Below, piece by piece: positions 48,734-56,986 of a stretch of 64,000 bases of DNA. The notes under the pieces were generated by a model. It searched no databases and was not told the DNA's origin. It saw only the letters and a program-made list of their open reading frames with translations. The translations under genes were made by a program, and so were the position numbers. Source of the stretch: CAIUSP01 sp964594365. Lineage in GTDB: Bacteria > Actinomycetota > Thermoleophilia > Solirubrobacterales > 70-9. The DNA lies in the NCBI GenBank assembly GCA_964594365.1, contig CAZQMB010000008.1, positions 7,174-71,173 of the forward strand. The letters are read 5' to 3'. Within the stretch, counting starts at the first letter, position 1. Every line of letters starts with the position of its first letter.

Positions 48734-49631
48734 GCGCTCGACCGGTTCGGATCCTGGCCGCCCTGCGGCCTTCTTCGATCTGGACAAGACGCTGATCGCC
48801 GGGTCCTCGGCGATGGCCTTCGCTGCGGCGGCGCGCAGGAAGGGCTTCGTCAACCGGGCCCAGATCTCCCTGTGGGGAGTGGACCATCTGCGCTATCGGC
48901 TCCGCGGCGCCACCGACGAGGAGACCGCCGACGTCTTGAAGGCTGGCAGCGAGATGCTCTCGAAGATGTCCGAAAGGGATCTCAAGAGGATGGGTCCGGA
49001 GGTCCTCTCGACCGTTCTCCCTCGGGTCTACCCCCGGATGCTCGAGGAAATCCACGCTCATCACGACGCAGGGCGACCCACCTTCATCGTCAGCGCAGCC
49101 TCCGACGATCTCGTCTCGCTGCTCGCCCGCGTCCTCGGAATGGACGGTGGTATCGGGACTCGCTACGCAGTCGACTCGTCCGGCCGCTACACCGGCGAAC
49201 TCGATGGCCCCTTCGTCTACGGAGAGGGCAAGGTGGAGGCGATCACGGGCGTCGCCGAGGTACTGCACCTCGATCTCTCCGAGTCATGGGCTTACTCGGA
49301 TTCGGCGAGCGATCTGCCGATGCTCCGTGCGGTCGGCAACCCGGTTGCCGTCAACCCCGATTCGCGGCTCGCGAAGGTCGCAAAGGAGGAGGGTTGGCGA
49401 GTGATGCGATTCGAGCGGCTGGGCAGGAGGCTCGCGATCGTAGGCGGTGCGATCGCGGCAGGTGTCGCCGGCGGGGTAGGCCAGCACCTGGCCAACCGCC
49501 AGACAGAGCGTGAGCTGAAGGCGCACGAGCGGATGAAGAAGATCAAGTACGGCAAGCCTCGCCGGGGCCTCCTCCGAGGCAAGAGTCGCAGGTCTCTGGG
49601 TGAACGGATCCGAAGCCGCTTCGAACGCTGA
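48702..49631 (+). CDS. HAD-IB family phosphatase with C-terminal membrane anchor and basic tail
   Basis: A 309-residue phosphatase of the SerB-like HAD-IB group. Motif I is FFDLDKTLIAGSSAM near residue 24, motif II IVSAASDDLV near 127, and motif III/IV YSDSASDLPMLRAVG near 195. The C-terminus has a helix (AIVGGAIAAGVAGGVGQHLA) and an Arg/Lys-rich tail (KYGKPRRGLLRGKSRRSLG), so it is probably membrane-tethered. Similar proteins exist next to lipid genes in actinobacteria; the substrate is unknown. The ATG at 48702 has AGGG 5 nt upstream and lies inside the thiolase 3' end. Confidence 0.88.
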   Translation: MPFWSKSQEPERSTGSDPGRPAAFFDLDKTLIAGSSAMAFAAAARRKGFVNRAQISLWGVDHLRYRLRGATDEETADVLKAGSEMLSKMSERDLKRMGPEVLSTVLPRVYPRMLEEIHAHHDAGRPTFIVSAASDDLVSLLARVLGMDGGIGTRYAVDSSGRYTGELDGPFVYGEGKVEAITGVAEVLHLDLSESWAYSDSASDLPMLRAVGNPVAVNPDSRLAKVAKEEGWRVMRFERLGRRLAIVGGAIAAGVAGGVGQHLANRQTERELKAHERMKKIKYGKPRRGLLRGKSRRSLGERIRSRFER

Positions 49632-49674
49632 AGCCAGGGGAGCACCCCTTGCGTTCAATCCGCGACGAGCGCCC

Positions 49675-49680
49675 TAGACT
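49675..49680 (+). promoter_or_regulatory. -10 box TAGACT, leaderless start of mutase operon
   Basis: TAGACT ends 8 nt before the ATG at 49689. It is identical in sequence and spacing to the meaB box. Confidence 0.55.
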
Positions 49681-49688
49681 CTTCCCCG

Positions 49689-51347
49689 ATGGCTACCTCA
49701 CCGGGTTCACGTCGCCGCGCCCACCAGTGGCGCGAAGAGGTCTATGACCAGCAGCCTGAGCGCGAAGCGCTGTTCGAGTCGATCTCCGCTCAGCCGGTAG
49801 AGCCCCTCTACACCGAGGAGGATCTCGATCAGGAGGCTCTCGATTCGCAGCTCGGTCTACCCGGTGAGTACCCCTTCACCCGAGGCATCTATCCGTCGAT
49901 GTATCGCGGGCGCCTCTGGACGATGCGGCAGTTTGCAGGCTTCGGCACCGCTGAGGAGACCAACGAGCGCTTCCGTTACCTGCTCGACCAGGGGCAGACC
50001 GGTCTCTCGACCGCTTTCGACATGCCGACCCTGATGGGCCTCGACTCCGATCACGGCCGAAGCCTCGGCGAGGTCGGAGTGGAAGGGGTCGCGATCGACA
50101 CCCTCGACGACATGCAGGAGCTGTTCAAGGGGATCCCGCTCGACCGGGTCACCACCTCGATGACGATCAACGCTCCTGCGGCGATCCTGCTCGCTTTCTA
50201 CGTCTGTACCGCGGAGGAGCAAGGCGTGCCGGCCGACAAGCTGGGCGGCACGATCCAGACCGACATCCTCAAGGAGTACATCGCGCAGAAGGAGTGGTGT
50301 TTCCCGATCGATCCTGCACTGCGTCTGGTCGACGACATGGTCGAATGGTGTACCGCCGAGATGCCCCGCTGGCACCCGATCTCGATCTCCGGGTACCACA
50401 TCAGGGAGGCTGGCTCGACCGCGCAGCAGGAGCTCGCTTTCACCTTGAAGAACGGCTTCACTTACGTAGAGCGGGCGATCGAGCGGGGTCTCGACGTCGA
50501 TGACTTCGCACCCCGCCTCTCGTTCTTCTTCAACGCCCACATCGACTTCTTCGAGGAGATCGCCAAGTACCGGGCCGCCCGCAGGATCTGGGCCCGCGAG
50601 ATGCGCGACACCTACGGCGCAAAGGATCCGAAGTCCCAGATGATGCGCTTCCACACCCAGACCGCAGGAGTGTCGTTGACGGCTCAGCAGCCGCTGGTCA
50701 ACATCATCAGGACCACGGTCGAGGCGCTCGCCGGTGTGCTGGGGGGCACCCAGTCGCTCCACACCAACTCCTTCGACGAGGCTCTTGCCCTGCCGACCGA
50801 GCAGGCGGTCCGTATCGCGCTGCGCACCCAGCAGGTGATCGCGGAGGAAACGGGAGTGGCCAACAGCGTCGATCCGCTCGGCGGATCCTTCATGGTCGAG
50901 AAGCTGACCGACGAGATGGAGGCCGCGGCGTATCGCTACTTCGACCGGATCGACGAGCTCGGCGGAATGGTGCCCGCGATCGAGCAGAACTTCCCGCAGC
51001 GCGAAATCGCCGATGCCTCCTTCCGTTATCAGCGCGAGGTCGACACCGGCCAACGCAAGGTGGTGGGCGTCAACGCCTACACCCAGGATGGAGACGACGA
51101 CATCCCGACCCTGAGGATCGACCCCGAACTCGAACGCAAGCAGGTCGGCAGGGTGGAGGCGGTCAAGTCGGGTCGCGACGCCGCTGCGGTCGAGGCGAGC
51201 CTGACCGAGTTGAAGGCCGCCGCCGCGACCGATCGCAACCTGATGCCGCTCTTCTGCGACTGCGCCCGCGCCCGCGCGACCGAAGGGGAGATGGTCGCCG
51301 CCCTGCAGGAGGTATTCGGAACCTACTCTGAGCAGCCGGTCTTCTAA
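49689..51347 (+). CDS. icmA: B12-dependent acyl-CoA mutase large subunit, isobutyryl-CoA mutase type
   Basis: A 552-residue catalytic subunit without the B12 domain, which is encoded next as a separate protein. The barrel carries PSMYRGRLWTMRQFAGFGTA, GLSTAFDMPTLMGLDSDH, TIQTDILKEYIAQKEW and ISISGYHIREAG. An ungapped hand alignment to Propionibacterium methylmalonyl-CoA mutase puts Phe82 where that enzyme has Tyr89 and Gln200 where it has Arg207, the two changes reported for isobutyryl-CoA mutase. It should interconvert isobutyryl-CoA and n-butyryl-CoA. Generic tools may call it methylmalonyl-CoA mutase. Confidence 0.85.
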   Translation: MATSPGSRRRAHQWREEVYDQQPEREALFESISAQPVEPLYTEEDLDQEALDSQLGLPGEYPFTRGIYPSMYRGRLWTMRQFAGFGTAEETNERFRYLLDQGQTGLSTAFDMPTLMGLDSDHGRSLGEVGVEGVAIDTLDDMQELFKGIPLDRVTTSMTINAPAAILLAFYVCTAEEQGVPADKLGGTIQTDILKEYIAQKEWCFPIDPALRLVDDMVEWCTAEMPRWHPISISGYHIREAGSTAQQELAFTLKNGFTYVERAIERGLDVDDFAPRLSFFFNAHIDFFEEIAKYRAARRIWAREMRDTYGAKDPKSQMMRFHTQTAGVSLTAQQPLVNIIRTTVEALAGVLGGTQSLHTNSFDEALALPTEQAVRIALRTQQVIAEETGVANSVDPLGGSFMVEKLTDEMEAAAYRYFDRIDELGGMVPAIEQNFPQREIADASFRYQREVDTGQRKVVGVNAYTQDGDDDIPTLRIDPELERKQVGRVEAVKSGRDAAAVEASLTELKAAAATDRNLMPLFCDCARARATEGEMVAALQEVFGTYSEQPVF

Positions 51348-51361
51348 CCTCGCCCTTGCCG

Positions 51362-51769
51362 ATGAGTGGAGACAGCAAGAAGATCAGAGTAGTCGTCGCC
51401 AAGCCCGGTCTCGACGGACACGATCGAGGGGCGAAGATCATCGCTCGCGCACTTCGCGATGCCGGCATGGAGGTCATCTACACCGGGCTCCATCAGACAC
51501 CTGAGCAGATTGCATCGACCGTGATCCAGGAGGACGCCGACGCGATCGGCCTCTCGATCCTCTCCGGCGCCCACATGACCCTGGTCCCGAGGATCGTCGA
51601 GCTGTTGAAGGAGCAGGGAGCGGACGACGTCGTGATAACGGTCGGCGGCACCATTCCGGCCGATGACGTGCCGGAGCTGAAGAAGCTCGGTGTGGCCGAG
51701 GTGTTCACGCCCGGTGCGAATACCGATGAGATCGTCGGTTTCGTGCGTAGTGCGGTCGCTGCCTCGTAG
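51362..51769 (+). CDS. icmB: cobalamin-binding small subunit of acyl-CoA mutase
   Basis: A 135-residue B12-binding domain. It has the DxHxxG ligand motif in PGLDGHDRGAKII (His20 binds cobalt from below), GLSILSGAHMTL and VGGTIPADD, which cradle the dimethylbenzimidazole tail. Being a separate chain is normal for isobutyryl-CoA and 2-hydroxyisobutyryl-CoA mutases. I start at the ATG at 51362, 14 nt after the large subunit stop; a TTG two codons earlier is in frame. Confidence 0.92.
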   Translation: MSGDSKKIRVVVAKPGLDGHDRGAKIIARALRDAGMEVIYTGLHQTPEQIASTVIQEDADAIGLSILSGAHMTLVPRIVELLKEQGADDVVITVGGTIPADDVPELKKLGVAEVFTPGANTDEIVGFVRSAVAAS

Positions 51770-51771
51770 TT

Positions 51772-51808
51772 AGCAGGGGTTTTCGTGCACGCGGAGTCCG
51801 TGCCTGCT
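51772..51808 (+). terminator. hairpin after the mutase operon, possible terminator
   Basis: AGCAGG (51772-51777) pairs with CCTGCT (51803-51808), enclosing an inner CACG/CGTG stem. It begins 2 nt after the mutase stop codon. There is no T-run after it. Confidence 0.35.
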
Positions 51809-51831
51809 GCCCTGCCTCGAACCGTTACCGA

Positions 51832-51847
51832 TTGACTCGTCAGTCAA
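51832..51847. promoter_or_regulatory. palindromic operator candidate TTGACT-CGTC-AGTCAA
   Basis: A perfect 6-4-6 inverted repeat lies 13 nt upstream of the -10 box of the etf operon, over the -35 region. TetR-type regulators of acyl-CoA metabolism often bind such sites; no regulator gene is adjacent. Confidence 0.55.
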
Positions 51848-51860
51848 CCGCCTCTCCGGC

Positions 51861-51866
51861 TATTAT
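51861..51866 (+). promoter_or_regulatory. -10 box TATTAT of the etfBA operon
   Basis: TATTAT lies 83 nt before the etfB start, so this transcript has a leader of about 75 nt with a strong AGGAGGA ribosome site at 51937-51943. Confidence 0.5.
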
Positions 51867-51949
51867 CTTCCGGTGTCGGGTGCCTGTCTTCTGGTCCCGA
51901 TCGAGTTTTCGGAAGCACTCATCTTCAACAACAACAGGAGGAACAACCC

Positions 51950-52738
51950 GTGAAGATCTGTTGTCTGGTCAAAGAGGTCCCGGACGCCGCTGTAACCAAG
52001 CGGATGGACCCCGATTCCAAGAGGCTCGATCGCTCTGGCGAGAAGAACCTCAACCCGTTCGACACCCACGCCATCGAGGCGGCCATGCAGATCAAGGAGG
52101 GCGGAACTCCGGTCGAGGAGATCGTCGCCGTGACGATGGGCCCCGACAGCGCGGTCCGTGCACTCCACAAGGCGGTCGCTCTCGGAGCGGACAGGTCGGT
52201 TCACCTCTCCGACGCGGCCCTCGAAGGATCTGATGTTTGCGCCACCGGTTATGCCTTGGCGAAGATCCTCGAGACCGAGAACCCCGATCTGGTTCTGCTG
52301 GGTCAGCAGTCCGATGACGGCGAGTGCTACACGATCGGCGCCGTGGTAGCCGATCACCTCAAGATGCCGTCGCTCACCCAGGTGATCAAGATGGACGCCG
52401 CCGACGGCAAGCTCACCTGTGAGCGGCAGGCCGAGTACGGCTACGACACGGTCGAGATCGACCTGCCGGCCGTGATCTCGGTCGGGGACGCGATCAACGA
52501 GCCGCGTTACCCCAGCCTGAAGGCGATCATGGGGGCGAAGAAGAAGCCGCTCGATACCAAGGCCGTTGCCGATGCCGGCATCGAAGCCGACCGGATCGGA
52601 GAGGGTGGATCTCGCACCACGGTCCTGGCTCTTGCCGAGCCTCCCCAGAAGGAGGCCGGAGAGGTAATCGAAGACGAAGACACCAACGAGACGGTCGAGA
52701 AGATCGTCGCCTGGCTCGACGAAAGGAAGTTGATCTAG
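51950..52738 (+). CDS. etfB: electron transfer flavoprotein subunit beta
   Basis: With EtfA it carries electrons from acyl-CoA dehydrogenases. The 262 residues start MKICCLVKEVPDAAV and include VTMGPDSAVRALHKAVALGADR, split as MGPDSAVRALHKAVALGADR near residue 63, LVLLGQQSDDGECYTIG near 105 and PRYPSLKAIMGAKKKPL near 185, the AMP-binding and recognition-loop regions. The GTG start is preceded by AGGAGGA. The stop is immediately followed by the etfA ATG. Confidence 0.96.
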   Translation: MKICCLVKEVPDAAVTKRMDPDSKRLDRSGEKNLNPFDTHAIEAAMQIKEGGTPVEEIVAVTMGPDSAVRALHKAVALGADRSVHLSDAALEGSDVCATGYALAKILETENPDLVLLGQQSDDGECYTIGAVVADHLKMPSLTQVIKMDAADGKLTCERQAEYGYDTVEIDLPAVISVGDAINEPRYPSLKAIMGAKKKPLDTKAVADAGIEADRIGEGGSRTTVLALAEPPQKEAGEVIEDEDTNETVEKIVAWLDERKLI

Positions 52739-53713
52739 ATGGGTGGAATCCTGGTTTACGCACTGCATGACGACGAGGGCAACTTCAACAAGAACTCCCT
52801 CGGCGCAATCTCCGAGGCAGCCAAGCTCGCCGGTGATGTCGGCGGCGATGCAGCCGCAATCGTGGTTGGCGATATCTCTGATGAGGCCTGCGCCGGTCTC
52901 GGTGCCTACGGTGCCAGCAAGGTCTATCGGGCGAAGAGTGTCCCCGAGGGCCTCGCTCAGCCGATCGTCGACGCGATGGCGAAGGTCATCAGCGACGAGG
53001 GTTACTCCTACGCCCTGTTCGGCGGCGGACTTCTCGGCTTCGAGATCGGAGCCGGTCTCACGGCCCGGTTGAATGCCGGAGTGACGATGGAGGTAACAGC
53101 GGTCGAGGCCAAGGACGGCAAGCTCGTGGCCCATCGCCCGGTCCTGGGTGACTCCCAGATCGCGGAGGTCGGTTACGTTGGAGACCCCGGTGTGATCATC
53201 GGCCGGATCAACGCTTTCGATGTCAACGAGACGGGCGGTACCGCCGAAGTGGTCGACGTCGACGTCGAACTGTCGGAATGGTCCACCAAGGCCCGCATGG
53301 TCAAGCGCGGCGAGCAGCGCGGTGAGGACGTCAACATCGAGGATGCCAACATCCTCGTCGGTGGCGGCCGCGGCCTCGGCAGCGAGGAGAACTTCGAAGT
53401 CGCGGAGACACTCGCCGAGTCGATGGGCGGAGCCGTAGCAGCCACACGCGCTGTGGTGGATGCCGGCTGGTATCCGTATGCGGCCCAGATCGGACAGACC
53501 GGCAAGACGGTCGCCCCCGACCTGTACCTCGCGCTCGGCATCTCCGGCGCGATCCAGCACAAGGTCGGAATGCAGAACTCGGAGAACATCCTTGCGATCA
53601 ACAAGGACCAGAACGCTCCCATCTTCGAGTACTGCGATCTCGGCGTGGTCGGCGATCTGCACAAGATCGTCCCCAAGCTGACCGAGGCGATCAAGGCCAA
53701 GAAGGGCTCCTGA
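52739..53713 (+). CDS. etfA: electron transfer flavoprotein subunit alpha
   Basis: The FAD-binding ETF subunit, 324 residues. The C-terminal FAD domain has VGGGRGLGSEENFEVAETLA, YAAQIGQTGKTVAPDLYLAL and LGISGAIQHKVGMQNSENIL, the PF00766 signature, then AINKDQNAPIFEYCDLGVVGD. It follows etfB with no gap. The pair probably serves the acyl-CoA dehydrogenase at 44844 and others, handing electrons to the ETF oxidoreductase gene 34 nt downstream. Confidence 0.96.
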   Translation: MGGILVYALHDDEGNFNKNSLGAISEAAKLAGDVGGDAAAIVVGDISDEACAGLGAYGASKVYRAKSVPEGLAQPIVDAMAKVISDEGYSYALFGGGLLGFEIGAGLTARLNAGVTMEVTAVEAKDGKLVAHRPVLGDSQIAEVGYVGDPGVIIGRINAFDVNETGGTAEVVDVDVELSEWSTKARMVKRGEQRGEDVNIEDANILVGGGRGLGSEENFEVAETLAESMGGAVAATRAVVDAGWYPYAAQIGQTGKTVAPDLYLALGISGAIQHKVGMQNSENILAINKDQNAPIFEYCDLGVVGDLHKIVPKLTEAIKAKKGS

Positions 53714-53747
53714 CCAACCAACGGATCCCCGGATCCAGGAGGAACCA

Positions 53748-55520
53748 ATGAGCGAGAACGGCGAGTCGACACAGGCAACCGAGACACCGGCCGCGTCCAA
53801 CGGAAACGGCCATCGCAACGGTCATGGTGTTGCACCGATCGATTTCCCGCCCCCCGTCCAGGCGGCGGAGGAGTTCATCGGGGCCCCTACCGATCCGGAG
53901 GACGAGAGGATCGACGTCGGCGTCGCGATCGTCGGCGCCGGTCCCGCCGGCCTCGCCTGCGCAGTCAGGCTTGGGCAGCTGCTGGAGAACGAGCCGGAGC
54001 TCTCCGAGAAGCTCGGTGAGGTTCCCGTTGCGGTCATCGAGAAGGGAAAGACCCCGGGCGCCCATGAGCTCTCCGGAGCGAACATGCGCCCCTCAGCGAT
54101 GGAGGAGCTCTTCCCCGACCTGGACCCGTCGGAGTGGCCGACTTACGGAGAGGTCAAGAAGGATGCCGTCTACCTGCTCACACCCAAGCAGGCCATCCCG
54201 CTCAAGCCGATGCCGCCGAACTTCCGCAACCACGGCAACCACACGGTTTCGGTCTCCAAGCTCGCACGGTTCCTGGCCGAGAAGGCCGAGGAGAAGGGTG
54301 CCTACATCCTCACCGAGACGTCCGCTGACAAGCTCCTGGTGGAGGACCGGATAGTCAAGGGCGTTCGCTCAGGCGACAAGGGACGAGGCAAACAGGGCGA
54401 GGAGCTGTCGAACTTCGAGCCGGGCAGTGACGTGACCGCCAAGGCCACGGTCCTCGCCGAGGGAACCGTCAGTCACCTCACAGGTGCCGCAATGGACTAC
54501 TTCGACATCCGGCCGACCGATGCCCCGCGCTGGGAGTTGGGCGTGAAGGAGGTCTGGGAGGTCAAGGAGCCCCTCGACCGGGTCATCCACACGATGGGTT
54601 GGCCGCTTCGCAAGGGTGCGAAGTGGAACGAGTTCGGCGGAAGCTGGATTTATCCGATGGGAGAGGACAAGATCTCCCTCGGCCTGGTCATCGGTCTCGA
54701 CTACACCGACGCCACCTTCTCCTGTCACGACGCGCTGCAGCTGCTGAAGACACATCCGTTCGTGCGCAAGATCCTCGAGGGAGGAAAGCGCGTCGCGTGG
54801 GGAGCCAAGACGATCCCCTCGGGCGGTTACTGGTCGATGCCGAAGCGTCTCTCGGTTCCGGGGATGGTCATCTGCGGCGATTCCGCCGGGATGGTGAACG
54901 TACCCGAGCTGAAAGGCATCCACTACGCCATGCACTCCGGGATCTACGCCGCCGAGGCGATCGTCGAATCGCTCAAGCAGGACTCGGTCAATTTCGAGGG
55001 CTACGAGCACAAGGTGAAGAACTCGGTGATCGAGAAGGACATGTACCGGTCACGCAACATGCGCCAGCCCTTCTCCAAGGGCTTCTTCCTGGGCGGAGCG
55101 CTCGCGAGTGCCATGACCATCACCCAGGGCGCGTTCCCGGGCGGTCACTGGAAGAACAAGCCGGACGCCGAGGAGAAGATGGTGATGGGCAAGGCGAGCG
55201 AGATGTACAAGAAGCCCGACGGTGAGATCACTTTCGACAAGTTGAACTCCGTCTATCTCTCGGGTAACTCGACCAGAGACGACGCCCCGAACCACATCCG
55301 GGTCCGCAACAGGGTCCCGCGTGAGGTCGCCCAGACCTGGGTCTCGATGTGTCCCGCTCAGGTGTACGAGATCCCCGAGGATCAGCTCGAAAACGGCGCC
55401 GACGAGGTCGACGTGCACGTCACTGCCTCCAACTGCGTCCAGTGCGGAGCCATCACGGCGAAGGGCGGCCGGTTGACCATCCCCGAAGGTGGAGACGGTC
55501 CGCTCTATCAGGAGACCTGA
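53748..55520 (+). CDS. electron transfer flavoprotein-ubiquinone/menaquinone oxidoreductase
   Basis: Membrane-associated FAD and iron-sulfur protein that passes ETF electrons to quinone. The 590 residues show VAIVGAGPAGLACAVRLGQL near residue 58, GAHELSGANMRPSAMEELFP, GWPLRKGAKWNEFGGSWIYP and the C-terminal cluster domain. That domain has MCPAQVYEI and NCVQCGAITAKGG: three cysteines of the usual four, since CxxCxxC is CVQCGAI here. A 40-residue Asn/Gly-rich N-terminal lead precedes the FAD domain. ATG preceded by AGGAGG. The 3' end overlaps the convergent kinase by 13 nt. Confidence 0.92.
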   Translation: MSENGESTQATETPAASNGNGHRNGHGVAPIDFPPPVQAAEEFIGAPTDPEDERIDVGVAIVGAGPAGLACAVRLGQLLENEPELSEKLGEVPVAVIEKGKTPGAHELSGANMRPSAMEELFPDLDPSEWPTYGEVKKDAVYLLTPKQAIPLKPMPPNFRNHGNHTVSVSKLARFLAEKAEEKGAYILTETSADKLLVEDRIVKGVRSGDKGRGKQGEELSNFEPGSDVTAKATVLAEGTVSHLTGAAMDYFDIRPTDAPRWELGVKEVWEVKEPLDRVIHTMGWPLRKGAKWNEFGGSWIYPMGEDKISLGLVIGLDYTDATFSCHDALQLLKTHPFVRKILEGGKRVAWGAKTIPSGGYWSMPKRLSVPGMVICGDSAGMVNVPELKGIHYAMHSGIYAAEAIVESLKQDSVNFEGYEHKVKNSVIEKDMYRSRNMRQPFSKGFFLGGALASAMTITQGAFPGGHWKNKPDAEEKMVMGKASEMYKKPDGEITFDKLNSVYLSGNSTRDDAPNHIRVRNRVPREVAQTWVSMCPAQVYEIPEDQLENGADEVDVHVTASNCVQCGAITAKGGRLTIPEGGDGPLYQET

Positions 55521-56986
55521 GCCGCGCCTCGGCGCTTTCCGGTTTTACCGGCAGGGGTCTTCCAGCCCGGAATGGTGAATTCGACGGTCAATCCCTCCCC
55601 CGGGCGGGATCTCGCCGCGACCTTGCCTCCGTGAGCTTCCACCAGCGCCTTCGTGATCGCGAGCCCCAGACCGCTTCCACCAGCACTCCGACTCCTGCTC
55701 TGGTCCGCCCGGTAGAAGCGGTCGAAGAGGAAGGGCAGTTGCCCCTCGTCCACGCCGTCGCCTGAGTCGCTCACCGAGAAGATCAACCTCCGGCCCTTTC
55801 CTTCGACCGTGATCCGGATGGGCTCGCGCCCGTACTTGATCGCATTGCGGACCAGGTTCCTCAGGATCTGCTCCAGCCGGGCGGGATCCGCATCCAACGT
55901 CCCTCCCGGGCGATCGGCGAGTTCGATCGCCTCGGATCCGAGCATCGGGAGATCCCGCTCTAGGTCCTCGAGGAAAGGGTTGACCGAGATCTTCTGCTTC
56001 TGCAGCATCCCTCCGGATTCAGCGCGGGCGAGCAGCAGCATGTCGTCGACCAGATGGTTCATACGTGCGATCTCTCCGAGCAGCACTTCCGAGCGCTCAC
56101 CGACCTCCTTGCCGCTAGCCCCCTCACGCTCGAGCAGTTCGATCTGCCCCCGCAGGACGGTGAGCGGAGTACGAAGCTCGTGGGAGGCGTCGGAGACGAA
56201 GTCGCGTTCACGATCGAACGCTGCCTGGAGGCGATCGAGCATCTGATTGAACGACTGGGCCAGTACCCCGACCTCTCCACCCTCGATCACCGAGACGCGC
56301 TTGCTCAGGTCGCCGCCACCGATCTCGGCTGCGGTGTCGGCCATCTCCCTCAAGGGTCGGGTCAGGATGCTCGCGATCCAGATCGCGAGGGCGATCGAGG
56401 CGATCAGAGCCAGTGCGCCCACGATGAGGAAGGTCCTCTCCAGGCCGGATTGAGCCTCCTTGACTGGATCCAGCGACAAGGCAGCACGGAAGGTCCCGAT
56501 CCGTCTCCCGTCGAGGAAGATCGGCTCACTCACCACCCTCAACGAACCGACATCCTCGATCGAAACCGTGGAGAAACCAGGTCGCGCGTTGAGGAGTGCG
56601 CTGGCACCGATCTTCCCGGTCTGGCTCGCCTCACCCTCTTTCACCTCCTCGCGGAGCTCGCGCCTGAGTATCTCCTCCTGATTGGTGATCTGGTCGCCAC
56701 TTCGCAGCTCGATCGCGAGGATCGGTGAGCTCGGGTCGAAGCCCTGCCGGAAGACGAACAATCTCGATGCGGGCGCCAATTGGGATTCGGTCGTGAGCTT
56801 CTCCACGACGGCGTTTCCGTAATGGCGCACTTCCTCGTCGAGCGTCTGCTCGATCCCGGACTGCAGATCTGCGGTCACGCCCCTGAACACGGCGAAGAAG
56901 CTCAAGACGAGGATCACTACGGTGAGCGCCGGTATCGCAATCGCGAGCCGGGTCTGGATACCCGCCTTCGACCAGCTACGCATCAT
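55508..56986 (-). CDS. sensor histidine kinase (OmpR-pair type)
   Basis: A 492-residue membrane kinase. An N-terminal helix (about 14-33), an extracytoplasmic sensor of about 130 residues, a second helix (about 183-207), HAMP (208-260), HisKA with the phosphorylated His in FVSDASHELRTPLTVLRGQ, then HATPase with NLVRNAIKYG (N box), DSGDGVDEGQLPFLFDRFYR and SGLGLAITKALVEAHGG. It partners the response regulator whose stop overlaps this start by 11 nt. The sensor has no recognisable domain; the signal is unknown. Layout is like MprB or TrcS. Confidence 0.93.
   Translation of the reverse strand: MMRSWSKAGIQTRLAIAIPALTVVILVLSFFAVFRGVTADLQSGIEQTLDEEVRHYGNAVVEKLTTESQLAPASRLFVFRQGFDPSSPILAIELRSGDQITNQEEILRRELREEVKEGEASQTGKIGASALLNARPGFSTVSIEDVGSLRVVSEPIFLDGRRIGTFRAALSLDPVKEAQSGLERTFLIVGALALIASIALAIWIASILTRPLREMADTAAEIGGGDLSKRVSVIEGGEVGVLAQSFNQMLDRLQAAFDRERDFVSDASHELRTPLTVLRGQIELLEREGASGKEVGERSEVLLGEIARMNHLVDDMLLLARAESGGMLQKQKISVNPFLEDLERDLPMLGSEAIELADRPGGTLDADPARLEQILRNLVRNAIKYGREPIRITVEGKGRRLIFSVSDSGDGVDEGQLPFLFDRFYRADQSRSRSAGGSGLGLAITKALVEAHGGKVAARSRPGEGLTVEFTIPGWKTPAGKTGKRRGAAQVS

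Noticed and set aside
51863..53818. A 651-codon open frame antisense to etfB and etfA
   Set aside because: It is the GC-phase shadow of two clear genes; the translation has no recognisable domain and strange composition.
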